Shown in pieces: positions 8,701 to 23,700 of a DNA stretch of 64,000 nt. The stretch is from Phycisphaerae bacterium (GTDB lineage Bacteria > Planctomycetota > Phycisphaerae > Sedimentisphaerales > Anaerobacaceae): contig JAUXAB010000009.1 in NCBI GenBank assembly GCA_030615025.1, forward strand, positions 1-64,000, read 5' to 3'. Made by a program: the position numbers and the translations under genes. A model generated the notes under the pieces. That model searched no databases, was not told the origin of the DNA, and saw nothing but the letters and a program-made list of their open reading frames with translations. The first letter of the stretch is position 1, and every line of letters begins with the position of its first letter.

Positions 8701-11700
8701 TCGTTAGGATCGGGGTCAGCTTCGGCAGAAACAATATTGCGTTGAATAGTGGAATCGGAAATAGCAGCCAGGCTATCGTTGAAGCACAGGCCACCGCCAA
8801 CATAGGATGTATTGTCGGCGAAATTGCAGTCCACAATATTCACGTCTGATTCGACTGCGTAGAGACCGCCACCCACAGAGGCGGAATTGCCGCTAAATCG
8901 ACAATCGGTAAGTGTAGCTGAGACAGTGCTCACAAAGTTAGTGTCAAAGATGTAGCTCGAATAGTAGTAGCTTGAATACAGACCAACAGAATAGTAGAAA
9001 CTATAGCCGAAGTAATAATCATAGTCTTTACCGCCATCGAAGCATAATCCGCCGCCGTAGCCGCTGTACAAGTCGCCATAATAGGTAGTGAGGTTGTCCT
9101 GGAAGCTGCAGTCTGTAAATGTTGACGAGCAGCCGCTGTCGCAATAGACGCCGGCACCGTAGCTTGGGATATTGTAGTTTCTTCGTGGCTGTTGTTGAAT
9201 ACCGCTGGGCTGACTAAAGCCACCAACTCCGCTTACACTGCCATCGGTAACATTATCGCTGATTGTGCAGTTAATGAAGTTAGGCTCGCACCCAATGCCG
9301 CAATAGACACCGGCACCGTATGCACTGAAGTTTTCAGGGTCAGGCTGGCAGGGATCGGCATAGGTTAATCCGCCAAAGCCACCCATGCCCGGATTACCGC
9401 CGTCACCACCATTGCCGCCATTACCACCGACGACGCGGCAGTTCGTGACCGTACAATTTTCGAATGTTGGGCTTGTTCCCATGTCGCAGTATATGCCAGC
9501 TCCGAGGGCCCGGCCGGATACGCCTCCGGAACCGCCGCCAGCTCTCTCCCCGCCACCGGCCCCGCCGTTTGCGCCATTACCGGCAGTTGCCACACAGTTG
9601 TCAATTATACAGTTCTTAATGAGGGGACTACTTCCCCAGCTGACCAAAACTTGTTCATAAGTCATATAGTTGACGTCGTTGGGGTAATTGGGGTGGAAGC
9701 GGTACTCGTAGTAATAATCGAAGATGTCACCGATATAGATACCGGCACCTCCGGCGAAGCCGCCGCTACCGCCGTTACCACCGTCCACGTCGTTCTCACC
9801 GTTGTTACCGCCACTGGCATTGCCTCCGGTGACCGAGCAGTCTCTGACAATACAATTGGCGATGATGTGATTTCCGAAGACGGTAATAGCGGCATTGCTG
9901 TTGACATACCCGGAACCGGTATAAATATCACCGGCCATATTGGCGTAAGCATAAGGCATGTTATCGGCACCATCGATGCCGCGGGCACCGGCACCATCCG
10001 GGCCTGGAGCGTTTATTCCTGTGGTCTGTGAGTTCATTATCGTGATGCCACTCAGCACGCAAGAGCCTCCAGGGGCACCAAGGATGTGGATACCGCCGCC
10101 GATCTCACCTGTGCAATCTATAATTGTAGTTGCAACGATATCGGGGTCGTCAGGGTTGGTGCCGGTAATTGTGATGTTTTTGCCTATGACCTCAAAGCCA
10201 GTACCGGCATAGGTGCCGCTGTGAAGGACAACCACGTCGCCATCTCTTGCGTCATCTATAGCGTCCTGAATTCCTAAGTAAGTATATTGACCGTCGGTAG
10301 ACACGTTCAAAAATCGCTTGACAGCCCGCTCGAATTCGAGGGTGACGTACCTGCTGCTGTACATGGTAACGTTGTTGTACTGGCCGAAGGATGAATCATC
10401 ATTGGTACCCGTCCACCTGAGTACCCGATAGTTCGGATCTGGTATCGCCCTTAGCTGTACCGACGTGCCTGGCGTTACGTAAACAACTACGGGTGATTCG
10501 TTCGGCCCAACAACAGTGTTGACGTCGTTAAAGTCAGCATAGTCATAATAAGTATATTCGAGGCGGCCATTACCAGTGACATATATCACCAGGCTGTACT
10601 GAATAGGCGGACCGGTAAAGAACGGATAGTGGTAGCCCTGGTCGGCCCATCCAGTATCCGTCTGATTCAGGATACTTGTTGTTATGTTGCCCAAATTGTA
10701 CGTACCCTGGAGAATCTGCAGAATGTATTGTTCGCCGGCATCTATACTGGGGCTTGTTTGTGGCTGACCCGCCCGAGTCTGGCTCAGGTAGAAGGGCCCA
10801 AGGCTGCCAGTTACCCACAACGGATCTTCGCTTATGTTGTTGTCGCCGGCATCGCCGTTCTCGATGTTCGACCATGTTGCAGTACATTCGTAAAGGTCGT
10901 CGCCGGCGTAAAACGGATCGCCCCACATACCCCACAACATGCCGTACCACATTCCATATATATTGCCGTTGCACCCTATGATACAGTTAGTAATTTCCGG
11001 GTCGGAGTCGCGACAGGCAACGCCGCCGATGGGTATGGGCCCGTACATATTTTCCTCATAGGCCAGGCCCGTATTGTATGCGATGGTGCAGAGCGTGATG
11101 ATAGCAGGTGAGTCGTACAGGTAAATTGCGCCGCCAATATCGCCTGATGTGTTGAAAGTAATTAAGCAGTTGATAATCTCGGGAGCGGATCCAGCTTGAC
11201 CATAGATACCTCCGCCGAACCCACCTGCGATGTTTCTGCTAATTTCTGTATCGACGATCCATGGTGAGGCGTTTGTACAATAGATTGCACCGCCATTGCC
11301 GGTAGCGCTATTATCGACTATCCTGCAATTCCTTATCGCCGGTGAGGCGCCGTCGCATAGTATGGCGCCGCCGAAGGCAGCAAAGCCGTTCATAATGGTA
11401 AAGCCCGACACGATATAGTTAGGATCTTCACCACTATCGAATATGAAGGCTCGGCCTAATCCCTCACAGTTAATAATGGTGGCCGCTACTACATCGGCAT
11501 CGGTCGGGTCAGTGCTGCGGACAGTTATCTGTCTGACCTCGTTTGGATCCAAACCTGCTCGCAGATTTATGTTTACGTTGCCCGGACCGGTATAGACGCC
11601 TCGGGTGAGCTCCACCGTGTAGTTATTCCCCGCTGCGTCAACGGCAGCCTGTATCGTTGGGAAGGGGCTGCGAGGATCGAGAACCATGTTCTCATCGTAC

Positions 11701-14700
11701 AGGTTAATGATATTGTAGCCAATCCTCCCGAATTCGACTGCGACAAGTACGTTATTACTATCCATGGTTACGATATTGTTCAGCTCTCTGGACGAATCGT
11801 CATCAGTCCCGTACCAGTACCTGACTTCGTAGTTCGGGTCTGGGTGTGCAATGAGGTTTACCTCGGTGCCGGCGTAGTACTTGTAAACATCACAAATGCC
11901 GTCACCATTGATGTCGCTACAATCAAGGTAGGGAGGAGAATTTGGTTCGAGCGCGCCATTCGGGCCTGCGTACAGGTACAAATTGTACAGAGGGGCCTGC
12001 TCGAATTCAATGGTGACGTTTTTATCTTCGGTCAAAGTGACGGTGTTGTGGCGGCTGGTAGATGCATCGTTATCAGTGCCGGTCCATTTCTTCACTTTGT
12101 AGCCAACATCGGGATATGCAGTGAGCTTTATTACATTGTCTATGGAGCCCTCGTAGATTATGGCGCTGTTCGGCTCGACATAGCCATGGGCAAGATTCGG
12201 GTCAACAACCACACCATTAGCATCAACCACACTGACAGTTAACAGATATGGAATGAGTCCCTGGCGGTAGTGATAACCCATATCGACGACATTGACGTCA
12301 TTGACACCATCGGTTCTGGTGGTATATGTATCCATGCCGATATTAGAATCATTGGCATCAGCGCTTCCAGAATCGACACATGGGCTGTCGACCGACTGTC
12401 CTGCAGCAGTCTGGCTTAGATAATAGTAACCGCCGGCGAATAGCGGGTCTTCCATGATGTTGCCGTTGTTGGGGTCCCAGCTATTGGCGTCCGGATTCCA
12501 ATCCCACCCGTTGAGCGTACAACCATCTTCAACGTAAATCATGGGCGCAACTTGGCCAATCACGGAGATGGCTTCCATAATTGCGCCAAAAATCTCGCTG
12601 GGATCAAAGGCCTGAAGCATCAGGCCGCCCGTTCCTTTGGCCAAGCCATCGAGATACGATTCGACGAACGGATCACCAACACCGAATCCGGTTACGATCG
12701 AGACTATTCTTACTGGTGCCGGTCCTGCCGTTGCTGCAGCAGCAATATCGTTGAGCCTATAGCCGGTAAACGGCTCCGGGTCATGCGGCGCTGCATCGGC
12801 TATAAGAATAATTACCCTGCTTACCTCGGCCCCAGGCCTCCAGGGTCCAGGCCCGTTAGAGCTCGGGTCTGCTCCATATAAGTTGCCGGCCAGCCTCGCT
12901 GCCAGTGAGTTGTGGTCGATACAATGCATTAGGCCTGTATAGACCGATTCTCGCCAATCGCCACCCGCACCTAAGGGTGCTGTTAACAGGTTGATCCCAG
13001 CCACCACTGCCGTGGCATCGCTCGTAAATTCCACAATAGTTTGATATGGATAATCAGTGGATAAGCCATGATTCGGATCGTTGAAATCTTTATAGTCTAC
13101 CACGGCAATCCGGTAATCGGGCATTGTAGCCGCTATGAAATTGACGAATTGTGTTGCTGAGGCTTTAACGGCATCGATATCGTCCCACATACTGCCGGTT
13201 GTGTCTACACAGATAACAAGGTCGAGTGCCGTTGGCTCAACAACTGCGTTAGGCTCCGGCTGGATGTCGCTGTACGAAATCGTAAGCATGGATGGTCTTG
13301 CTCCGAATTCGGCGTCGGTGCATACTGCGACCTGGGAGCCCTCGTAACTACTGACGTTGCCCCAGATGATGCTGTTGATAACTTCCACATTGCTTTCATA
13401 GGAACAGTACAGGCCTCCACCGTAAGCAGGCAATCCTCTGACTTCGTTGTCGGCTATCGTACAATTGGAGATTATAGGTTCTGCGAACCAGTTCGAGGAT
13501 ATGGCACCGCCATCGCGGCCGGCGCTGTTGCCCGTTAGCAAGCAGTTGTGCAGGAGGGGATTATAGAGGTCCAGGTCGCTGCCGCCAAAGTAGATGGCGC
13601 CGCCGGAAGCACTTGCCCGGTTTTCGGTGAAGATGCTGTCAGTTATATCAACGATTGAGGACAAGCAGCAATAACCGCCGCCCTCGCCGAATATTACAGG
13701 AAGCTGGGTCGAGAAGTTCGGGTCAGTGGGTGCAGGATAAGGGCCAACAAAAGCCTGGTTCCTGGTGATAGTAGAACCTGTAATTGTCCCCGTGGCCTCG
13801 ACGGAGTATAGACCTGCACCGTGGTAAGCCGTATTGTTACTAAAGCTGCAGTCGATGATTGTCGGGCTGGCGTTCGACCAGTACATTCCGCCGCCTATGC
13901 AGGCTTCGCTGTTGGTAATGGTGCAGTTTACGAATTTCGGCTCGCAGTCATCTTCGAAAGCGATGGCACCGCCATAGCTGACCATGATATCGTCGGGCAC
14001 GGTAACGACTGAAGTATCGGCTGTATTGTTATTGAAAGAGCAGTTTACGAATTCGGGATTGCTCCAGTAGCAGGCATAAACGGCACCGCCGAAGTTCTCT
14101 ATATTCAGGGGCCTGTCCGGAGTTTCCCATGCGAAGCCGCCCACGCCACAAACGCCGCCATAAGTGTTATTGTTGGTAAATGTGCAGTCTAAGAATTTTG
14201 GCGAGCTGTCGTTCTCACAGTAGACGGCGCCGCCATAGCCGCTGTATTTCCAGTAATCCTTGTAATAACCGTAGTCGTCGTACAAGTAGGACCTGAGATT
14301 ACCGTCAACGTCGTATGGAGCGTATTGCCAGCCATCCCACCAGTACCAGTCAGGCCAGGTGAACGGGCCGGTTTCGAAGGTTTCAGACCATTGCCAGTTA
14401 CCGCCCCTTCCGCCGTGGACACCATCGAGGCCAGTGCCGCCGGGGCCTCCATTTCCGCCCATGGCGTAGCAGTTTGTAAATGAGCATTGTTCAAATGTCG
14501 GACTGCTTCTGGTTCCACAATATACGGCTCCGCCGTAGCCCCAACCTGCCCAGCCGCCGTCGAACCCATAAGGATGGTCGGGGGTACCATTGTCACCGGG
14601 GCCTCCATCACCGCCGCTAACCGAACAGCTTATAAAATCACAGTTCTGTATGGTTGGTGAGCTGTTAAGCATGCGTATTGCACCACCCCCGACACCACCG

Positions 14701-17700
14701 CCATCCTGGCCATCGTCATCTATGCCTCCTAAATTCCCTCCATTGCCGCCCCCTATCATGCACCGGTCGAATACACAGTTGCGGATAGTCGGTGAGGAAT
14801 TATAGAGATACATTCTGCTAAATCTTATGGTAATGCCATCAATTATCGATTCGGGACCGATGTTTTCGATGTTAAAGAATTGACCCTCGATAACAGTGGC
14901 TGCAACGCAAGTTGGGTCATCCGGATTGGTGCTGGTCAGCGTAATATTCTTATCGATAATCGAAATGTATGGAGCCGGGAAGCCCGGATATGGAGAATCA
15001 TAAGTACCTGTTGGAATAATCACAACGTCACCATCGGAAGCAGCATCAATAGCGTGTTGAATCGAGGTGTAGTTGGGATCCCTGACGACAAAAATTGTTC
15101 TCGACTGGTCGAACCGTAAAGTAACATCTCTGTTGGACCACATCACAACGGTGGTGTCGCCCTTCGAGGCATCATTGTCCGTTCCGGACCAGATTGTGCG
15201 ATTGCCTGGATCGGGGATGCTAATTAGTGTTACCGGTGTGACGGCGTAGTAAGTTTCAGTGAACGTCTCGTAGACAGCGTTCGGGTCGGATGAAGGTTCG
15301 ACCTTGAACGCCCCGTGGCCGTCAGTTGCATTGACTGTTAGCGTAAATTGCGGGACCGTCAAGGGGTCGTAGTAGTGATAACCGATGTCAACCTGGACCA
15401 TATCTACAACACCATTGGGATCGGTGGTGTAGGTATCCAGTCCGAGATTAGCGGCACTATTGCTGCCGTTATCAACGGCGGGACTTGCGCTTTGATTAAG
15501 ATAGCAGTCACCGAACGGCCCGGTTACAAACAGCGGGTCGCCATCAATATTCGTAGCATCAATGTCAGCACCGGCAAAGGTATAGGTCTGCCCTGTGCAG
15601 GGGTCATAAATCCCGTAATCGCCGTCCGGGCTGTTGTGGAATAAAGAATATGTTATGATTGCATTGCCGACGTCCTCTTCACATATTGCGTGGCTGTTAC
15701 AGTTCTGGAATATAGAGTCGGTAATTGTTGGGTCGGAACCCCCATCGCAGAATACTGCGCCGCCGAAGCTGCCTGCCGAGTTTTGGCTGAAGGTGCAGTG
15801 TTTGATTTCGGGCGTTGCAAAGAAATTACAGGAGATCGCACCACCCTCCACGGTGGCAGAGTTGCCGGTTATGAGGCAGTTTCTGACCAGATGTGTGAGG
15901 TATCCACCGTAGAAATTGATTGCGCCGCCGGAGCCATTAACACCCTCGGCGACATTATCACTGAGCGTACAGTCTTGGATTGTTGCATGTGTGTCGGCGC
16001 AGACCAGGCCGCCGCCGATGTCGACACCAAGGTTCATATTGAGAGGTTCGATGACGCCGAAACGACTGACCGGAATTGTAATTGTGTCAAGACCGCTGCC
16101 GCCTGTGGCTCTATTGCCGCTTATATTTGAACCGGTTACAGTAACGGTTCCATCTACGAGGTACAAGCCGCCACCGTTTTTGGAGGTATTGTCTACAAAG
16201 TGGCAGTCTGTGAATGTACCTATGAAGTCCATGAGATATATACCGCCGCCCCATCCGTCGATGCCTTGGCTGGCCTGGTTCCCGACAAAGCTGCAGGATG
16301 CGAAGTTAAATGTCAATGTTGTGGTTATGTTGGGGTCGTTCGAATCTTGATAAGAACCGTCTATTGCACCGCCGTTGTTGCCGGCTATATTACCGCCGAA
16401 TGAACAGTACGCAATGCTGGCATCACTCTCAATATCAATTGCACCACCGTCATAGAAGGAAGAGTTGCCGTTGAAGTTACAATTCCAAATATTTACGCCA
16501 TTACAATCGGGGCCTATATAGACGGCGCCGCCTCCCGTATCTATTGGCGGGAAGCCTGGACCATTGGGGTCATAATATGGATAACCGTACAAATAGCTGT
16601 AAGGATAATAGCTGTAAGGATAATAGGTGTACGGATAAACGATGTAAGGATAACCGATGAAAGGAGAACCGATGAAAGGAGAACCAATGTAAGGATAACC
16701 AATGTAAGGATAACCGTAGTAGCTAAGCCGATTAGTTGCTTCGTTGTCCTTAAACAGACAGTCGTTGAAATCGACGATGCAGTCGGATTTAACAAGGATA
16801 GCTCCACCGAGGTTGTCTGTAAAATCACAGTTCGTCAGAGTAACAGTGTTGTTCGGCTCAGCATACAGAGCACCGCCGTAGGTGTTTACGTAAATGCTCT
16901 CCTGGAACATGCGGTGTCCGTAGTAGTAGTAAACATAATCGAAGTCCATATATGCTTCGCGGGCCTTGTTGCCGGAGAAAGTACAATTCGTAAAGCTTGG
17001 ATCTGTGTTGTCTGCAAAGTAAGCTGCACCACCCGCTATACCGCCAAAGGGAATAGGATAGCTGGCGTAGCCGGCCAGAGTAGCTGCGATAAGCGGATTT
17101 TCATAATAGTAGACACTGCTAAAACCGCCGTCTCCCGGAAGACCTATAGTAGCAACATTGTTACTGAAAATACAATTCGTTATAATGGGGGTACTATCGC
17201 CGTCACAGTAGATACCGCCACCAATACCGTCACCAACGGCCGTTCCGCCGTAACCTCCTTCGCCTTCAGCTCCACCGTCTTCATCACCACCGTTCCCTCC
17301 GGTTCCACCACAGCCACCTCTGGCAAAGTTATCTTTGATTGTACAATTAACGATGATTGGGCAGCTTCCCTCCCGACAGGCGATAGCGCCGCCGTAGCCC
17401 CTTCCAATGCCGGTACCAGCATGGCCACCCCACTGCCCGTCGGTGGTCGTTTCCACGTCCGTACCCGCGGGATGGAGGTAGCCCCATTCAGCGAACATGC
17501 CCTGCGCACCGTCGCCGCCCCATGCGCCGGTAACAGTACAGTTAGTTATCACGCAGTTTTTAATAGTGGGAGAACTTGCGTTCTCACAGAGGATTCCACC
17601 GCCATAGGCATCGCCGACGGCGTCATGCCCACGTTCAGCCCGTGGCGGCGGCGTGTCGCCATCGGGCATCGGCTCGTAGGGTTCAGGAGTGAGCATTCCA

Positions 17701-20700
17701 ACACGCCCAGGCACCCCGAGAGGACCGGTTATGAACCCGTTCCTGATGGTCAATCCTATTACAACAGTGTTGGGACCTTCACCGCTGTGGAAGTGGAACG
17801 CACGCTTCGGCAAGTACCTGTTACCCTGGACGTCAATAATCGTGTGCGCTATGATGTCTGGATCATCCGGGTCAGTGGACCTCAGAGTAATTTGCTTGCC
17901 CTGGAAGTCGATACCGTCCGGGTTGGTTACGTAGTGGATGCCAGGAGAAACGATGATATTGTCCCCCGCCGGGTGTGCAGCCACTATGGCTTCCTCAATT
18001 GTACGGTATTTGTCGGATGGGACAAGGAAGTTGCTAACAACATCTGGCTCAAACTCGACGCTGGCGCGCTCATTGCTGTCCATTGTTACCGTATTGGTGT
18101 TTATATTCCAGGACGGGTCATTATCGGTACCGGTCCAGCTTAAGACGCGATAGCCCGGATCGGGTATTGCCGTCAAGACAAATACACGGCCTGCATAGTC
18201 TTTGTATGCGCAGATATTGTTGTTGGGATCGTGCAATGGGTTGTTGGGATCGAGTGCGTTGGAATCGACTACGACTGTACCCGGTCCTATCGCAGTAACG
18301 ATTAACTCGTACTTTACGCCGACCTGCGGATAGTGGTAGCCCATATCCACCCTGTCAGCGTCGCCAACGAGGTCAGTTCGGGTGGTATAGGTATCCATGC
18401 CGAGAACGCTTGCCAAGTTGCTTCCGGCATCGACGCAATTGCTGTCGACCAATTGTCCGGCAGCGATTTGACTCAGGTAGTAATCGCCCAAAGAGCCTGT
18501 TGTAAAGTTCGGGTCGTCGGCGATGTTGTGAGTGTTGGGGTCCCAGAGGCCGTTCGGGTCCAAGGGGTTATTCGGGTCATTGGGCTCCCACCCGTAGAGT
18601 GTGCAACCATCTTCAACATAGATGGGGATGCCCAAGAACCTTCCTATGTCGAGGGCCCCACTCCTAATGGAAAAGACATAGCGTCCATTAACCAAACTGT
18701 TCCGGCTGTCATAGATTAGACCCGTAGAGCTACTATTGAGGAACGAGCCAGGGATGCCTGAGCCCGGGAACTCGTAGAAGGTCCCCGGATTGCCGGTGCC
18801 GTTAGAGAAACCAGCACGGGCCGAGAACCCGCCGAAACCGTTGAACCCGCCGCTGAGATCGCCGGTTTCCCAATTGATCGTCTCGTAGTTGAACTCGATA
18901 TCGAAGTCACCAGCGGCACGATCGGAGCGGTCAATGAGGACCAGCTGGAACGTGTTGAGCTTATCAATGTTCATAAAGGAGTAACCAACGTTAATCCAGT
19001 TAACGGCGAAGGCGTTATGACCGTCAACGGTACCCTGCCCATACGTTACGGGGCTGCTGAGACGGGTATCAACATCAGCAAAGAACGGCGCCATAATCGC
19101 TGTGCCGATATTTCCTGTCAAACCAAACGGCGTGAAGGACCATAGTGACCTATCAAGCGTCACATTGCCGTTGTTATTGATGTAAAGGGCGGAGTATGTG
19201 GTGCCGAAATAGTTGATAGTAAATCCAATGTTAGCAAAAGCGCTTGGGAAGTCGTCAATCGACCCCAGTGAATAAAGGTTAAATCCGGGACGTATGACGG
19301 GCAGCGTATCGGCACCAATCAGGTCCACAACCTCTTCGGTCTCAAGACCAATGTCACTGTCAGTTACTTTGACCTTTGAGGTTAGTAAGGAGGACGGCGG
19401 GTCAGCACTACATACGGCTATCTGGAAGCCCCTGGTACCTGTGTTGCCCCAGATGATAGAATCGCTAACAGTTGTATTGCTGTCATAAGAACCATACAGG
19501 CCACCGCCGTAAGAGACCACGTGTGTAAGTGTGTTATGAGCTATCGTGCAGTTAGAGACTGCCAATTCGTTCTGCCAGTTGTTTGAAATACCCGCCCCGT
19601 CTCTGCCGGCTGAATTGTGAGTCACCAGACAGTTCGTGAGTCTGGTTGTGTCATACTCTCCGCCGGCAAAGTATAGACCACCGCCCGAAGTGCTGGCCGT
19701 ATTGTTGCTGATATCAGAGTCTTGAATCAATGTTGGGCCTATGAAAGAATACATTCCACCACCCTGAGCGGCACCAGACCTGTCCTGACGTGCGATAACG
19801 ATGGAGTTTCCGTCATTCGGGCCGCCACCGGGAATCGGCGGAAGGTTCGGGTCAATCGGATTGGGCAGATAGTAATCGAAATATATAACAACACGTACAG
19901 CTTCATTATATTTGATTGAACAGTTAATGATTTCCGTATCCGGCGAATGTGTGCAATACAGGGCTGCGCCACGAACGGCTGTATTATAGCTGATATTGTT
20001 GCAGTCGATAATTGACATATTAGAATCTGTGAGGAATACAGCCCCACCGTCTTCGTCCGCATTGTTGGCTAACATTATAGTATCCGAAACCGTCCCTGAA
20101 CAGTTCGGGTCAAAGTACAATGCACCGCCGTTGGTCGCTGAGTTGTTTGTAAAGTTGCAGTCGGCAATCATTATTGTGCTGTTGTTGGGCTCGTATAAGA
20201 TGCCGCCGCCATCACCGAAGGCGAAATTGTTTGTGAACGTGCAGTCGTTTATGTCTGAAATACAGCCCCTATTGTAGTAGATTCCACCACCGGAATCTGC
20301 TGTGTCGTTCGTAAGCGTGCAGGACTTCAGCACTGAAGTACTCTCAAAATTGTAGTACAATCCGCCACCTTCGTAGCTTGCAAAGCTGTCGGCGAAGTTG
20401 CAGTTGATAAACAGCGGGGAGCTGTTGACATCACAGTATGCAGCGCCACCGGAACCAAGAATGGCAAAGGAATCGACGATGTTACAATCTATAAACGTTG
20501 GCGAGCTGTTGACACCAACGTATATAGCACCACCATTGCCCAAAAAGGCTGTAGTGGTGGTTATTGTAGCGTTAATAATAGTTGGACTGCTGCCGGAACC
20601 AATGTATATTGCACCACCGTTGTCGAAGAAAACATCGCAGTATCGTATCACGACATTGGCAATGGTTGGACTGCTTTCGGCACCGATGTATATAGCACCA

Positions 20701-23700
20701 CCGGGTTGTCCGAAAAGACCACCGTTAACAATAGTAAAGCCGTCCACGACTGAGTTTGCATCTTCACCATTGTTGAATGTAAAGGCGCGAACGCTGTATT
20801 GACAATCGATAATCGTCTGGGCAACATAGTTGGGGTCGTCAGGATAAGTGCTGAACACCTTGAGCTCTTTGCCCTGGAAATCGATATTACCGTTATAGGT
20901 GCCGTAAGCAACGATAAGTGTGTCGCCATTTTCAGCGGCGTTAACCGCCTGTTGCAGAGCATTACCACCGCCTGAAACCTGGATTTTATCGGGTAGTCTG
21001 AACCGAACGACAACTGTCTGGTTGGCATCCATTACTACATCATAGGTCCTGTCGATAGAGAGTAAGACATCATTAACATCGTACCATCCTTTGACGTAAT
21101 AGTCTGTGTCGGGTATTGCCGTAATGGTTACTTGCGTACCCTCATAGTACCAGCCGTTTGGATCAACAGGGTCTGGTTCAAACTGTACTCTGCCGTGGAT
21201 GCCGGGGTCGTTCGGGTCGTCCGTCACGATGACAGTCAACTCGTATTTGACAACAGCTTCGGTGTAGTGGTAACCCATATCGACCATATCGACGTCGTTG
21301 ACGCCGTCAATGCGAGTGGTATAGTTAAAAGCGTTCATATCGAAAACATTGGTCGCCCATGTACTACCACCGTTGACACAGTTGCTTTCAGTTATCTGAC
21401 CGGCAGCGAACTGGCTTAGATAGTAACCGTGGATGAAGTTCGGGTCTTCCTCGATGACAAAGCTGTTTGGATCCCAGGTATTGGCGTCCCATCCCCAGTA
21501 GTTATTGGTGTCAGGAGCTACCCATCCATTGAGGATACAACCTTCTTCCACATGAATTGCAGCTCCGTATGTGAGACCGGCGATAGCCGCGCCCAGGTTG
21601 ATTCGGGGCTTGGTTATGGGAACTTTTGTGTCGGTAACCGGGTCGCCGGTTGCAACGAGTAAATTTCTCACCTCTACAGGCGAAAGGCTGCCTTTAGCAG
21701 CAGACTGCACAACGGCAACACAACCCGCTGCGAAAGGACAGGCTGAAGACGTGCCGCCAAAATAAGGATAATAATCGCCGGGGTCATAACCGCCAGCCCC
21801 AACGATGTCAGTGGTGTACATAGGATCGGCCGGCGCCAGTATATCGAGGATATCAGCCGTATTCGAATACCCCATTACCTGGTCAGTTGTATCATGTACG
21901 GCTCCAACGGAAACCACCTTGGACATTGCCGCGGGCCAGGATATGCCTTGACCGGCAAATCCATTATTACCCGAGGCGGCAAGTATTGTGATACCCGCTG
22001 CCTCAGACGCAGCGGCCACCGTCGCGAACGCCGGCGAGGAGGCATCGGCTGCCGCAGGATCGTTGAAAATACCACCGCCCCAGCTATTACTATTCGCCAC
22101 GATGGGTTTAGATGGGTCGTCATTGCGGTGAGTTATGCACCAGTCCCACGCAGCAAGGGCAGCGTTTGTAAGCGGGCCTCCCATTCCAATTGAAATCTTC
22201 AATCCGTAAATACCGCTGTTGTACGCGACTCCACCGATATAATCTCCAACGAAACCCAATGACCCGGCAGCTATACCTGAGCAGCAGGTTCCATGGGGAT
22301 GGCCCTCGTGGAATGGGTCGGGGTCGTTCGAGCCGAAATCGTAACCGCCGATTATCTTGTTATTTGGGAAACCGCCTCCACCGAGCATCGGATGAGTATA
22401 GTCAAAACCGCTGTCACAAATCGCAACGGCCGCACCTGTGCCACTGTAAATCTGCCGGACTTGCAATGCGTTCGCCAAAGGAATTGCCTGTGCCAGCGCC
22501 CATTCAAGTTCTCTGACAGGCTCGATATGTGCCACCAGGGGGTCATCAAGCAGTGTGGAAAGGCCTTCAATTGTAACCTCACCTGAGAAAGCTGCCACGT
22601 TCTCATAACGATACTGCAATGTGAACTCAGCAGCCGTAAGTGAAGACAAAACCGAATCCTGGCGACTGTCTATGTTGGCCAGAAGCTCGTTGACTGATTG
22701 TGGCGAATCCCAGTTGGTCATTGCCCGCAGCTCGGCAGGTTCAATCAGACTTACGATTACCTGTACTCTGTCTTGACCGGCATCAAATTGGTCATAAATG
22801 GTTTGGCCATCTACAAGAACCGTATTGGGGCCGGTCTGTCCCGTACCACCAGTGGCTGAGCCCTCCGGGCTGAAGAAAGGCGACTCATTGGGTTCGTACC
22901 GTGGCCCAATGTCACTGTACGTAATGGTCAGCGACGAAGTCAGCGAAGTCAGCGGATACAAATCACCACTGGCCACAGCAATCTGCGCACCGTCACTACC
23001 TCTATTGGCCCAAATGATGGAGTCGATAACTTCGACATTACTTTCGTAGGAGCAATACAGTCCACCACCGTTAGCGTTCGGGTCAGTGACTGTATTATGG
23101 GATATCGTACAATTTCGTATTTCAGCCTCCGACCGCCAATTGACCGAAATTCCGCCTCCATCTGTACTTGCAGTATTATTGGTTACAAGGCAGTTCTTCA
23201 TCACCGGGCCGGTATAAGGTTCCGGATAGTCACCGGCCAGATACACACCTCCACCTGACGTCCTGGCCGTATTGTAACTGATATCGCAATCTTCAATTAA
23301 CGCCGGGCCGGCAGACGAAAATATACCGCCGCCCTGAGTGACCAAAGAGTCAATGCGATACGCTTCGTTGTAGTTGATGGTACAGCGAATAATTTGGGAT
23401 TCCGGAGAATCAATGCAATACAAACCGCCGCCGCGAAGTGCAGTATTGCCGGTAATATTGCAGTCTGCAACGAGGATGTTGCCTTCAACAAGGTATATAG
23501 CGCCGCCGTCCTCGCTGCCGGTGTTGTCTTCCAGAGCGCTGTCGGTCACAGTTCCGGAACAATTCGAATCGAAACATAAACCGGCACCGTAACTCGCCGT
23601 GTTACTTATAAAGTTGCAGTCGCTGACCGCTATTACATTGTTAGCGTCATAAAGGACCCCTCCACCATCGGCGGCTGCTGTATTATTGACAAAGGTAGAG

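Larger units (their letters stand above)
12350..18035 (-). repeat. Giant protein: duplicated two-unit block, copy 2 (units 8-9)
   Basis: Unit 8 opens with NFLVPSDKYRTIEEAI, carries PYEPMPDGDTPPPRAERG and closes with ASPAVDNGS. Unit 9 opens with VVRDPNYTSIQHAIDAASDG. Order, cysteine spacing and even irregular loops match units 4-5 at 24865-29735, so this is a block duplication within the gene that later diverged. The VWA domain is present only in this copy. Confidence 0.8.

Noticed and set aside
16914-18143. 409-codon plus-strand frame opposite the giant gene
   Set aside because: It is the complement of repetitive Gly/Asn/Thr-rich coding sequence. The protein is low-complexity, has no ribosome site and no recognisable motifs. 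The same applies to the other frames opposite 4866-39509.
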